From Nocardiopsis sp. NRRL B-16309 (GTDB lineage: Bacteria > Actinomycetota > Actinomycetes > Streptosporangiales > Streptosporangiaceae): a stretch of 59,122 bases of DNA. The notes below the pieces were generated by a model. That model did not search any database and was not told where the DNA came from. It was given only the letters and a program-made list of their open reading frames with translations. Both the position numbers and the translations under genes were made by a program. The number at the start of each line of letters is the position of its first letter. The stretch's first letter is position 1. Location of the stretch: assembly GCF_001279585.1 (NCBI RefSeq), contig NZ_LGEC01000082.1, positions 1-59,122 on the forward strand, in the 5' to 3' direction. This document shows positions 15,557-24,110 of this stretch, in pieces.

Positions 15557-17397
15557 GCGGCGGCCTCCTCGGCGGTTCGGTGCAGCGGGTTGGGGATCGC
15601 GGGCGCGTCCAGGTGGAACTCGGCGTCGCGTTCGGCGCGGTCGTGGTAGCCGCCGCCCAGCAGCCGCTCCCGGTTCAGGCACACCCGCTCGAACTCGGGG
15701 GCGAGCAGGTCGAAGGTCGCGAAGCGCTCGGCCAGCTCCGGGAACTCCTCCTGGTAGCGCAGCACCTCCTGGCGCACCAGCTCCCAGAAGCGCTCCTCGG
15801 CCACGCCCAGGTGGTCCTGGACCAGCGGGGCCAGGTACCGGAAGTGCCCGACGAACAGGGACTTGGCGACCGAGGAGGTCAACTCGGCGGCGTCGAAGCG
15901 CATCAGCACGCCCAGCGCCTCGCGGGGCAGGGTCTCGTACTCGGGCAGGTCGGTGTCCAGCAGCTTCATGTCGTCGACGAAGTCCTTGACCGCCAGGCGG
16001 GCGGGCCGGTCGCTGCCGTCGAAGACGACGATGGCGTTCTCGCCGTGCGGGTTGAACGCCAGGCCGTAGCGGTAGAGCAGGTGCAGGACGGGCGGCAGGA
16101 TCGCGGCGAAGAGCGCGCGCAGCCACTCCTCGGCCTCCAGCCCGGAGCGCCGGACCAGTTCGGCGGTGAAGGCCGTGCCCTGCCCGTCCACGTGCAGCAG
16201 CGCGGCCAGGGTACGGGCGCGCTCGCCCTCGTCCAATCGGGCGGTGACGGGTTCGCGCCACAGCGCGCCCAGCAGTTGCCGGTGCCGGTAGGGCGCGTCG
16301 GGGATGTCCTCCAGGACGGGGTGGCGCACGGCCACCGCGGCGACCTCGCCGGGCAGGATGACCCGGCACCGCTCGGACAGGAACGCGTCGCCCGCGTGCA
16401 GGGCGCGCACCCACTGGGTGCTGGCGGGCGCGGCCCGGCACAGTTCGGTGGGGATGCCCCGGTAGACCATGGTGTTGAGGATGGCCAGCGACACCTTGAC
16501 GTTGTGCCGGTCGGGCCGGGAGAGGTTGGTGAACGTGCGGATGGACTGCTGGGGCAGGTAGTCGTCGTCGGCCTCACCCAGTGGGACGATGAGCCCGGCG
16601 GCGAGTTCGGCGGCGAACAGCGGCACGACCACCTCGTCCCACTGCCAGGGGTGGACCGGCAGCCACACGTACTCCTCGGCGGGCGTGCCCTGCGGGCGGC
16701 CCGCGTCCAGTCGTGCGGCGAACCCGTCCGCGGTGGAGGAGTCCAGCTCCTGGGCGATCAGGGCGTCCTGGTCCAGGCCGGGGACGCCGTGGTGCTCGGC
16801 CAGGGACCGGTGCACGGCGATCCAGGGCAGGCGCAGGGGACGGCGGGCCTCGGGCGGGAACTGCGCGCGGTCGCGGGCGGAGAAGCCGACCCGGCCCTTG
16901 TTGGCGAAGATCCAGGGGTGCCCGCTCTGGTGGCCCTCCAGCTCGGCGTGGGGGAGCTCGGCCAGCTCGGCGGCGCCGGTGCGGGTCTGGGCCAGGCGGC
17001 AGTCGGCGCTGAGCGTGGCCATCAGCTCCCCGACGGTGAAGGCCTCCACGGCCGGGTCGATGAGTCCGGCCGCGCCCAGGTCGCGCAGGAGCGCGAAGGG
17101 CGTGGCGGGGGCGGTCGAGCCGTCGGCGGCCTCGCGCAGGGCGGTGCCCGGGCGGACGAGCCATCCGTCCATGGTGGTGCGGCGGCCCTCGAAGAGGTAG
17201 GCGGCGCCGGGGGCGACGGTGGCCCGCCAGGTCCCCGGGCCGTCGGGGACGGGGCGCAGCGCGTACTCGAAGCACAGCTCGGCCAGCATCTTGGCGGCCA
17301 GGCGCTCGCCGGCGCGGCCGAAGTGCTCGGCGGTGAGCTCGGAGGGGACGGTGGTGGGCATCGGTGGTGTCTCCGGGGAAAGGTGCGTGGTGGTCAT
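15553..17397 (-). CDS. NIS siderophore synthetase, IucA/IucC family (second copy)
   Basis: ATP-dependent ligase that joins a carboxylate such as citrate to an amine or hydroxylamine through an adenylate. It has 614 residues, full family length. The nucleotide-binding signature is at about 155-175 (GHQSGHPWIFANKGRVGFS), VWLPVHPWQWDEVVVP at about 245-262, SIRTFTNLSRPDRHNVKVSL after that, and the second ATP motif FNPHGENAIVVFDG with LAVKDFVDDMKLL near 445-475. ATG at 17397 overlaps the upstream stop (ATGA); an ATG at 17361 is the alternative. The C-terminal FhuF-like region ends in a run of alanines. It differs clearly from its neighbour, so the two probably catalyse successive condensations, as IucA and IucC do for aerobactin. 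Confidence 0.93.
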   Translation of the reverse strand: MTTTHLSPETPPMPTTVPSELTAEHFGRAGERLAAKMLAELCFEYALRPVPDGPGTWRATVAPGAAYLFEGRRTTMDGWLVRPGTALREAADGSTAPATPFALLRDLGAAGLIDPAVEAFTVGELMATLSADCRLAQTRTGAAELAELPHAELEGHQSGHPWIFANKGRVGFSARDRAQFPPEARRPLRLPWIAVHRSLAEHHGVPGLDQDALIAQELDSSTADGFAARLDAGRPQGTPAEEYVWLPVHPWQWDEVVVPLFAAELAAGLIVPLGEADDDYLPQQSIRTFTNLSRPDRHNVKVSLAILNTMVYRGIPTELCRAAPASTQWVRALHAGDAFLSERCRVILPGEVAAVAVRHPVLEDIPDAPYRHRQLLGALWREPVTARLDEGERARTLAALLHVDGQGTAFTAELVRRSGLEAEEWLRALFAAILPPVLHLLYRYGLAFNPHGENAIVVFDGSDRPARLAVKDFVDDMKLLDTDLPEYETLPREALGVLMRFDAAELTSSVAKSLFVGHFRYLAPLVQDHLGVAEERFWELVRQEVLRYQEEFPELAERFATFDLLAPEFERVCLNRERLLGGGYHDRAERDAEFHLDAPAIPNPLHRTAEEAAA

Positions 17398-19175
17398 CGC
17401 CGGGCCAGCGGGTTGTCGACCTGGCCGTGCATGACGTCGAACTCGGCGTCGCGTTCGGCGCGCTCGTGGAAGCCGCCGCCCATGAGCTGCTCCCGGTTCA
17501 GGGCGACCCGGCCCACGCGCGGCGCCAGCAGGTCGAACCAGCCGAAGCGCTCGGCCAGTTCGGGGAAGCGCTCCTGGTAGGCCAGGACCTGCTCGCGGGC
17601 CAGGGCCCACAGCTCGTCGGCGTCCACGCCGAGCTGGCGCTGGACGATGTCGGCGAGGAAGCGCAGGTGCCCGGCGCAGATCGCCGAGAGCACCGAGTGG
17701 GCCAGCTCGCCCGGCTCCCAGCGGTGCAGCTGGGCGCGCACGTGGTCGGGGATCTCGGCGTACTCGGGCAGGTCGAAGGGGAGCAGTTCGACGTCGGAGC
17801 CGAAGTCCTTCAGGGCGATGCGTGTGGGTCGCTCGTGCTCGTCGAAGAGCAGGACGACGTTCTCCCCGTGCGGGGTGAACGAGGCGCCGTAGCGGTAGAG
17901 GTAGTGCAGCACCGGCGGGAAGAGCGCGCCCAGGAAGCGGCGCAGCCACTCCACGGGCTCCAGCCCCGAGCGCTGGACCAGTTCGGCGACCAGGGCGCGC
18001 CCGTCGGCGCCCTCCAGCAGCAGGCAGGCCATGGTGCGTGCCCGCTCGCCCGGGGCCAGGTGGCGGTGGATCGGCTCGCGCCAGATGGTGCCCAGCAGCT
18101 CGTGGAAGCGGTAGGGGGCCTGGGGCAGCCGGTCCAGGACCGGGTGCGGCACGGTCGTGGAGGCCCGCTCGGCGAGCATGACCACGCCGGTCTCGGCGAA
18201 GTAGGGGTCGCGGTCGGCCAGGGTCCGCAGCCAGGTGCTGGTGTGCGGCGCGCAGCCGGTCTGGGTGCCCGAGAGGCCGCGCCAGACCAGGGTGTTGCGG
18301 ATCATCAGCGGCACCTTGACGTTGAGCCGGTCGGGCCGGTCCAGGTTCATCAGGGTGCGGATGGACTGGAAGGGGCGGTAGCGGTCGCGGCTGGTGCCGA
18401 GCCGGACCACGCGGCCCAGGGCGAGCTCGGCGGCGAAGAGCGGGGCGATGACCTCGTCCCACTGGAAGGGGTGGACGGGCAGCCACTGGTAGGCGTCGGG
18501 GTCGCCGCCCGCCTCCCGCACGCGCTGGGCGAACTCGGCGCGCTGGTCCTCGTCGAGTTCCTCCCGGAGCAGGCCCTGGCGGTCGGTTCCGGCCATGGAC
18601 TGGAAGCGGGCCAGGTCGGGGTGGACGGCGATCCACACCAGGTGGAAGGCCCCGCGCGCCTCGGGAGTGTAGCGCCCGGCGTCGGCCGCGGAGAAGCCCA
18701 GACGTCCCTTGTTGACGAAGATGCAGGGGTGGCCGGTCTGGTAGCCCTCCAGGTCCTCGTAGGCCAGGTCGGCCAGGTCGGCCGCTGCGGGGGTGGCCTG
18801 GAGCAGGCGGGCGTCGGCGGTGTGCGTGGCCAGCAGGTCGCGGACCACCTCGGCCAGGGAGTCGCCGGGCAGCCCGACGGTCTTCTGCGCGTCGGTGACG
18901 AACAGGGTGGGGTCCCAGGCCTGCTCGCTGCCCCGGGCGGTCGTGCGCACGAAGGAGTCGGGGTCGGCGTGCCAGGACCCGAACCCGCCCCGGCGCGCGG
19001 TGAAGGTGTAGACGGTCCCCTCGTCCACCGCCAGGGTCCAGCGGTCGGCGCCCTCGGGGGTGGGGACGACCATCTCCTCGTAGGCCATCTCGCCGACCAT
19101 GTGGGCGAGCAGGCGGCGGCCCGCCTGGCGCCAGGTGTGGGCGCTGGTGGTCGGCGGTGCGGTCTCAGTGGACAT
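17394..19175 (-). CDS. NIS siderophore synthetase, IucA/IucC family (first copy)
   Basis: 593 residues. It carries the same motif order as its neighbour: GYQTGHPCIFVNKGRLGFS, YQWLPVHPFQWDEVIAP, SIRTLMNLDRPDRLNVKVPL, ASFTPHGENVVLLFD and IALKDFGSD, all expected for ATP, Mg and carboxylate binding. The start at 19175 lies inside the 3' end of the MFS gene (11-base overlap), and the stop overlaps the next synthetase start by 4 bases. Two different NIS synthetases with one hydroxylase and one acyltransferase is the arrangement of citrate-dihydroxamate siderophores (aerobactin, schizokinen, arthrobactin types). Which synthetase acts first cannot be decided by eye. Confidence 0.93.
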   Translation of the reverse strand: MSTETAPPTTSAHTWRQAGRRLLAHMVGEMAYEEMVVPTPEGADRWTLAVDEGTVYTFTARRGGFGSWHADPDSFVRTTARGSEQAWDPTLFVTDAQKTVGLPGDSLAEVVRDLLATHTADARLLQATPAAADLADLAYEDLEGYQTGHPCIFVNKGRLGFSAADAGRYTPEARGAFHLVWIAVHPDLARFQSMAGTDRQGLLREELDEDQRAEFAQRVREAGGDPDAYQWLPVHPFQWDEVIAPLFAAELALGRVVRLGTSRDRYRPFQSIRTLMNLDRPDRLNVKVPLMIRNTLVWRGLSGTQTGCAPHTSTWLRTLADRDPYFAETGVVMLAERASTTVPHPVLDRLPQAPYRFHELLGTIWREPIHRHLAPGERARTMACLLLEGADGRALVAELVQRSGLEPVEWLRRFLGALFPPVLHYLYRYGASFTPHGENVVLLFDEHERPTRIALKDFGSDVELLPFDLPEYAEIPDHVRAQLHRWEPGELAHSVLSAICAGHLRFLADIVQRQLGVDADELWALAREQVLAYQERFPELAERFGWFDLLAPRVGRVALNREQLMGGGFHERAERDAEFDVMHGQVDNPLARR

Positions 19176-20493
19176 GCAGGTCCCTTTCCTCGCGGTCGTG
19201 TGCGGATGGTTCGGATCCGCGGTCGGGGTCGGGTGTGGCGGGTGGTGTTTCGGCCGCTGCGGGGGAGTCCGTGCCGGGGGGACGGGAGGGCAGGACGATG
19301 AGCAGGAGCGAGAGGACCGCGAACAGGGCGGCCCCGGCGGCCAGCGGCAGCCCGAGGCCGACCGTGGCCAGTCCCGTGGCCAGGAGCGGGCTGATCAGGG
19401 TGGCGCCCACGCGTACGGTCTCCACGGCGGCGAAGGCCGGTCCCCGTGCCTGGGTGACCGTGAAGATGCGCAGGTCCAGGGCGACGTGGCCCAGGCCGAG
19501 CCCGGCGCCGAAGAACACCCGGCCCAGGATGAGCAGGGCCGGCCCGGGGGCCAGGAACTGGGCGAGCAGCCCCAGCGCGGCCACCGCGCACGCGACCGGC
19601 AGCAGGGACCGGCCCAGCAGGGCGTGGGCCCGCCCGGCCAGCGGCAGTACCGCGAGCACGGTCAGTTGCGGCAGCAGGAACAGTGCGGCGGCCGTGCTCG
19701 GGTCGATCCCGCCCTCTTCGGCGTAGAGGGTGAAGAAGGGACGGACCACCAGGCGCGCCGACTCGGCGGCCAGGACGGCGGCGCACACCGCCACCAGCGG
19801 GACGAGCAGTCCAGGCCGCGACCAGGCGCGGGCGGGCCGCGGGGCCGCGGTCCCCTCCGGCCGGGTCCCGTCGGAGGGGCCCTCCTCGGGCGGGGCCCCG
19901 TCGGCGCGCGGCGGCGCGCCGTCGTGCACGGCGGGCTCCGCGGCGCGTCCGCGCGGCAGGTGGCGGCGGCACACCAGGGCCAGCACCACGTACAGCACCG
20001 CGGAGGCGGCGATGCCCCAGCGCGGGTTGGGCAGTGCCATGATCCCGGCGCCCAGGGCGGTGGCGGTCACGATCCCGATGTTGATGATGTAGGCGTGCGC
20101 GGTGACGTCGCGCATCCGGTCGGTGCCGCTGCCCACGAAGGCCGGGTAGGCCAGGGCGAAGGACATGGTGACCGCCACCTGCACCGCCGAGAGCGCCGTG
20201 AAGACCGCATAGGTCGGCGCGGCGGCGATCATCAGTTCCAGCACGGCCGCGACGCCCAGGCACCACAGGACGATCGAGGCCATGGAGAAGCGGCGCGCCG
20301 CCAGCCCCCACAGCGGCATGGCGGCCAGGGCGGTGACCCGGCAGATCCAGATGTAGGTGCCGGTCGCCGACATGTCGGTGACGCCGAACAGGCGCTCGAA
20401 CAGCTGGGGGTAGAAGGGGCTCAGGGCCACGTCCGACACCAGGTGCAGGACGATCACCAGCAGGTACAGGCGCCGGAAGGCGGGACCGCTCAC
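19165..20493 (-). CDS. MFS transporter, probable siderophore exporter
   Basis: 442 residues with about twelve hydrophobic segments in two halves. They are separated by a charged, Pro/Gly-rich cytoplasmic loop at about 180-225. The N-terminal half contains YIWICRVTALAAMPLWGLAARR, with the basic loop after TM2 typical of the major facilitator family. GTG at 20493 overlaps the hydroxylase stop by 4 bases, and its 3' end overlaps the next synthetase gene. Being locked inside a siderophore synthesis operon, it most likely exports the finished product through the cytoplasmic membrane. Uptake of a precursor is less likely, because a separate ABC importer lies nearby. Confidence 0.86.
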   Translation of the reverse strand: MSGPAFRRLYLLVIVLHLVSDVALSPFYPQLFERLFGVTDMSATGTYIWICRVTALAAMPLWGLAARRFSMASIVLWCLGVAAVLELMIAAAPTYAVFTALSAVQVAVTMSFALAYPAFVGSGTDRMRDVTAHAYIINIGIVTATALGAGIMALPNPRWGIAASAVLYVVLALVCRRHLPRGRAAEPAVHDGAPPRADGAPPEEGPSDGTRPEGTAAPRPARAWSRPGLLVPLVAVCAAVLAAESARLVVRPFFTLYAEEGGIDPSTAAALFLLPQLTVLAVLPLAGRAHALLGRSLLPVACAVAALGLLAQFLAPGPALLILGRVFFGAGLGLGHVALDLRIFTVTQARGPAFAAVETVRVGATLISPLLATGLATVGLGLPLAAGAALFAVLSLLLIVLPSRPPGTDSPAAAETPPATPDPDRGSEPSAHDREERDLHVH

Positions 20494-21821
20494 GCTCGGC
20501 CCCCCGGCCCCTGCGGTGCGCCGAAGGAGGTGAAGGCGGTGCGCTCGGGCAGCCGGTGCACGGTGCGGCCCGCGATGCTGTTGAGGATGGTGGCCGCGCG
20601 CCAGGCGCCCAGACCCAGGTCCGGTGTGCCGACGCCGTGCGTGTGCAGTTCGGCGTTCTGTACGTGGATGGGTGTGTCCAGCACCGGGTCGGCGGCCAGG
20701 CGCAGGTCGGCGCCGATGACCTGGCGGCCGCGGTCGTCGGTGTGCAGGAACTTGGCCAGGGGCGCCAGGAAGTCGGGGTCGCGCTGGGCGTAGCCGGAGG
20801 CGGCCACGACGGCGTCGGTGCGCACGGTGAACTCGCGTTCCTGCTCGCGGTGGACGAAGGTGAGTTCGTAACCGTCCCGCTCGCGCCGGGCCGCGGTCAG
20901 TTCGCAGTGGGCGCGCAGGGTGGTGCCGGTGGGGGCGCCGGCGATGCCGCGCTCGTAGAGCACGTCGTGGATCTCGGCGATGGTGTCGGCGCTGATGCCC
21001 TTGTAGAGCTGCCACTGCCCGGGCACGACCCGGTCCTTGACGGGCTGGGGCAGGGCGTGGAAGTAGCGGGTGTAGTCGGGGGTGAAGTGCTCCAGGCCCA
21101 GCTTGGAGTACTCCATCGGGGCGAAGGCGGGCGAGCGCGTCAGCCAGTGCACGGCGGTGTCGCGGTGGGCGGCCGAGCGCAGCAGGTCGAGGAAGACCTC
21201 GGCGCCGGACTGGCCGGACCCGATGACCGTGACGTCGCCTGTTCCGGCCAGCGCCGGGGCGCGGTCCAGGTAGTGGGCGGCGTGGAAGACCCGGTCGCCC
21301 TCCAGGTCGCGCAGGGGCTCGGGCAGGACCGGCTCGGTGCCGATGCCCACGACCAGGGCGCGGGTGCGTACGGTGGAGCGCCGCCCCTGGGAGTCGACGT
21401 AGTCGACGGTGAGGACGCCGGGGTCGTGGCGTACGGCGCTGACGCGGGCGTCGAAGCCGCACGAGTCCAGGTTCTGGGCGACCCAGCGGCAGTAGTCGTC
21501 GTACTCGCGCCGGGGCACGTGGAAGTTCTCGGAGAAGTAGAACGGGAAGAGCCGGTCGTGTGCGCGCAGGTAGGACAGGAACGACCAGCGGTTGGTGGGG
21601 TCGACCAGGCTCACCAGGTCGGCGAGGAAGGGGACCTGGAGGCGGGCGCCCTCCAGGAGCAGGCCGGGGTGCCAGGAGAAGGAGGGCCGTGCTTCGAGAA
21701 AGCGTGCGGACAGGCCGGGGACGGCGTCGGCGAGGGCGGCCAGGGCCAGGTTGAACGGGCCCAGGCCCACGCCCACGAGGTCGTGCACGCGGTCGTCTCC
21801 GGGGGAGGGTGCGCTGGTCAA
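20490..21821 (-). CDS. Lysine/ornithine/diamine N-monooxygenase of siderophore synthesis
   Basis: FAD- and NADPH-dependent N-hydroxylase (IucD, DesB, RhbE group) that makes the hydroxylamine needed for hydroxamates. The 443 residues show the FAD site GVGLGPFNLALAALAD near the N-terminus, FSENFHVPRREYDDYCRWV, the NADPH site VTVIGSGQSGAEVFLDLL near 200, and the C-terminal ASGYAQRDPDFL. The start is TTG at 21821, chosen because AGGAG lies 7 bases upstream and the TTGA overlaps the decarboxylase stop; no ATG or GTG fits as well. Since a decarboxylase gene precedes it, the substrate is more likely a free diamine (cadaverine, putrescine or diaminopropane) than the amino acid. Confidence 0.92.
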   Translation of the reverse strand: MTSAPSPGDDRVHDLVGVGLGPFNLALAALADAVPGLSARFLEARPSFSWHPGLLLEGARLQVPFLADLVSLVDPTNRWSFLSYLRAHDRLFPFYFSENFHVPRREYDDYCRWVAQNLDSCGFDARVSAVRHDPGVLTVDYVDSQGRRSTVRTRALVVGIGTEPVLPEPLRDLEGDRVFHAAHYLDRAPALAGTGDVTVIGSGQSGAEVFLDLLRSAAHRDTAVHWLTRSPAFAPMEYSKLGLEHFTPDYTRYFHALPQPVKDRVVPGQWQLYKGISADTIAEIHDVLYERGIAGAPTGTTLRAHCELTAARRERDGYELTFVHREQEREFTVRTDAVVAASGYAQRDPDFLAPLAKFLHTDDRGRQVIGADLRLAADPVLDTPIHVQNAELHTHGVGTPDLGLGAWRAATILNSIAGRTVHRLPERTAFTSFGAPQGPGGRA

Positions 21822-23335
21822 CGGGACTCCTGGAGGTGGGACTGCTCGGCGTCGCCCGCGTCGGCGACCAGGGCGAGCAGGGCGGCGGTGTCGTCGGGGG
21901 TGGTGTCGGGGTTGAGCAGGGTGAGCTTGAGCCACACGCGGTCGTCGATGCTGGTGCGGCCCACGACGGCGCGGCCCTGTTCGAGCAGGCGGCGGCGGAG
22001 CCGGGCGTTGACCCGGTCGCCGTGTTCGGCGGTGCCCCCGGCCCGGTAGCGGAAGACGACCGTGGTCAGGGAGGGCGCCTGGGCGAGTTCGAGCCGGGGC
22101 TCGGCGATGACCTGGGCCGCGGTGCGCTGGGCGAGGTCGTGGCAGGCCTCGACCATGGCGCCCAGCCCGTCGGTGCCCAGGGTGCGCAGGGTGACCGCGA
22201 TCTTGAAGACGTCGGCGCGGCGGGTGGTGCGCAGGGAGTAGCCGAGCAGGCTCGGGTACCCCGACTCCTCGTCGTCGGTGGGGTTGAGGTAGTCCACCGA
22301 GCGGGAGAGCGGCGCGAACATGGCGCGTTCGCGGGTGAGCAGGACGCCGGCGGCGACCGGCTGCCAGCCGAGCTTGTGCAGGTCCATGCTGACCGAGTGG
22401 GCGCTCTCCAGCCCGGACAGGAGCCCGCGCAGGCGCCGGGAGAACAGCAGGCCGCCTCCGTAGGCGGCGTCCACGTGCAGCCACACGCCGAACTCCTCGG
22501 CCAGGTGGGCGATGGCCGGGAGGGGGTCGACGCCGCCCAGGTCGGTGGTCCCGGCGGTGGCCACGATCGCGACGGGGACGTCCCCGTCGGCGCGCGTGCG
22601 TTCGAGGGCGGCGCGCAGGGCGGCGGGGCGCATCCGGTGCCGCTCGTCGACGTCGACGGCGACCACGGCGTCCTCGCCCAGGCCGAGCAGGGCGGCCGAG
22701 CGCTGGACGGAGAAGTGCGCGACCCGTCCGCACAGGATGCGGGGCCGGGCACGGCTCGGGGCCAGGCCGTGGCGGCCGACCTCGCGGCCGGTGGCGGTGC
22801 CCAGGGCGTGGTCGCGGGCCAGCATGAGGGCGGTGAGGTTGGACTCGGTGCCTCCCGAGGTGACCACGCCGCCGGCCTGCTCGCCCCGGTAGCCGACGAG
22901 TTCGGCCAGTTCGGCGACGACCTGGGTCTCCATCGCGGTCGCGGCGGGCGACTGGTCCCAGGAGTCCAGGGACTGGTTGAGGACGGAGGCGACGGTGTCG
23001 GCGGCCACGGCCACGGCCAGGGGCGGGCAGTGCAGGTGGGCCGCGCAGTGGGGGTGGGCCGGGTCGGCGGCCCCCGCGGTGAGGGCCCGGGTCAGGCGGG
23101 GCAGTGCCGCGGCGCCGGTGGCGGACAGGGCCGCGCGGACGGCCTCGGCGACCTCGTGCGGGCCCCGGGCGGGCAGGGGGCCGCCCCGCTCGGCGGTGGC
23201 CAGGGCCAGGGTGTGCATGGCCTCCTCGACCAGGGCCGAGACGGCCGCGGGTCCCTGGGGCGCTCCGGCGAGTCCGGTTCGCGGCGACGCTTCAGCACTG
23301 ATGGCGAGATCTTCGGTACTGGGGGTGATGGACAT
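21818..23335 (-). CDS. PLP-dependent group II amino acid decarboxylase (DesA/RhbB-like)
   Basis: 505 residues of the pyridoxal-dependent decarboxylase group that includes DesA (lysine) and RhbB/Ddc (2,4-diaminobutyrate). Key places are the GGVVTSGGTESNLTALML PLP-phosphate region, the cofactor-ring aspartate in VWLHVDAAYGGGLL, and the Schiff-base lysine in SVSMDLHKLGWQP. It presumably makes the diamine backbone of the siderophore. No diaminobutyrate aminotransferase (RhbA) gene is nearby, which favours lysine to cadaverine over the diaminopropane route, though this is only inference. It starts 36 bases after the GNAT gene and overlaps the hydroxylase start. Confidence 0.92.
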   Translation of the reverse strand: MSITPSTEDLAISAEASPRTGLAGAPQGPAAVSALVEEAMHTLALATAERGGPLPARGPHEVAEAVRAALSATGAAALPRLTRALTAGAADPAHPHCAAHLHCPPLAVAVAADTVASVLNQSLDSWDQSPAATAMETQVVAELAELVGYRGEQAGGVVTSGGTESNLTALMLARDHALGTATGREVGRHGLAPSRARPRILCGRVAHFSVQRSAALLGLGEDAVVAVDVDERHRMRPAALRAALERTRADGDVPVAIVATAGTTDLGGVDPLPAIAHLAEEFGVWLHVDAAYGGGLLFSRRLRGLLSGLESAHSVSMDLHKLGWQPVAAGVLLTRERAMFAPLSRSVDYLNPTDDEESGYPSLLGYSLRTTRRADVFKIAVTLRTLGTDGLGAMVEACHDLAQRTAAQVIAEPRLELAQAPSLTTVVFRYRAGGTAEHGDRVNARLRRRLLEQGRAVVGRTSIDDRVWLKLTLLNPDTTPDDTAALLALVADAGDAEQSHLQESR

Positions 23336-23371
23336 GGGCGTGGGGCACCTGGCTTCCGTGGAATCGGCGTC

Positions 23372-23959
23372 TTAGTCGGTCAGCGGCAGGACCAGGCAGT
23401 GGTGCCGGCGCCAGCCGGGGTGCGGGGCGAGGTCGCCCACGTACTGCCAACCGTTGCGCAGGGAGATGTCCAGGACGTGCGTGTTGGTCTCGGCGACCAG
23501 GCCGGCCGCGCGCTCCTCGGTGCGGCCGCTCAGCAGGAACGGCTGCATCCGCTCCGGGAGGCCGCTGCGGCGGAAGGGGGTGCGGATCAGGGCCTCGCAC
23601 ACGCCGAAGGTGCGCCCGGGTCTTTCGACGGCGACGTCGGCGCCGGCCTCCGGCGCGGGGGTGAAGTCGTCCCACCAGCCCGTGGTCGTGGGCAGGGTGT
23701 ACCCGTAGACGAAGCCGGCCAGTTCCCGGTCCGCGTAGGCGGCGGTGAGCCGGAAGCCGGAGCGGGCGGCGCTGAAGGCGAGGCGCTCGCCGAACGCCGG
23801 GTCGTTGTGGTCGGGCAGGTGCAGGGCGTGGGCGTAGACCTCCTCGTAGGCGTCGACCCAGGGGGACAGGTCGTCCAGGACCTCGGCGCCGGTGAGGTTG
23901 TCGATGCGCCAGAGTGTGGCTGGGGAGGAGGACTCGACGGTGGTCGATGTGGCGGTCAC
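23372..23959 (-). CDS. GNAT family N-acetyltransferase, first gene of the siderophore operon
   Basis: A 195-residue acyl-CoA-dependent transferase. The acyl-CoA-binding segment is around 110-140 (VERPGRTFGVCEALIRTPFR), and the C-terminal strand-helix ends in LDISLRNGWQYVGDL. It is not obviously of the IucB/RhbD (Acetyltransf_8) type normally used to acylate the hydroxylamine, so its substrate is uncertain. By position it should supply the acyl group of the hydroxamate. GTG at 23959 is chosen because AAGGAG lies 11 bases before it; an ATG at 24013 is possible. The longer open frame reaching 24079 would place the start within the iron box and was rejected. Confidence 0.8.
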   Translation of the reverse strand: MTATSTTVESSSPATLWRIDNLTGAEVLDDLSPWVDAYEEVYAHALHLPDHNDPAFGERLAFSAARSGFRLTAAYADRELAGFVYGYTLPTTTGWWDDFTPAPEAGADVAVERPGRTFGVCEALIRTPFRRSGLPERMQPFLLSGRTEERAAGLVAETNTHVLDISLRNGWQYVGDLAPHPGWRRHHCLVLPLTD

Positions 23960-24056
23960 GGGGGCACGGACTCCTTGGTCGTCGGTGCGGAGCGCTGGGG
24001 GCAAGGGGGCCATGGGGGCGGGGGCCACGGCGCGGAGGACACCGGGGCCACTACGA

Positions 24057-24075
24057 TTAGGCCAGGCTAACCTAA
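24057..24075. promoter_or_regulatory. Iron box (DtxR/IdeR/DmdR type) before the siderophore operon
   Basis: TTAGGCCAGGCTAACCTAA is a 19-bp sequence differing from the actinobacterial DtxR-family consensus TTAGGTTAGGCTAACCTAA at 2 positions. It lies about 100 bases upstream of the GNAT start, so the whole operon should be repressed when iron is plentiful. Confidence 0.85.
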
Positions 24076-24110
24076 GCATGTCAAGGTCGAGAGGCGTCCT
24101 GCGGTCTGGA

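Noticed and set aside
15557..16441. Upstream extension of the GS-like gene to 770 codons
   Set aside because: The extra part is Arg/Pro/Gly shadow sequence inside the NIS synthetase gene; GTG 15556 with a 4-base overlap explains the start.
17398..18636. Upstream extension of the second NIS synthetase to 1027 codons
   Set aside because: It lies over the first NIS synthetase in another frame with shadow composition.
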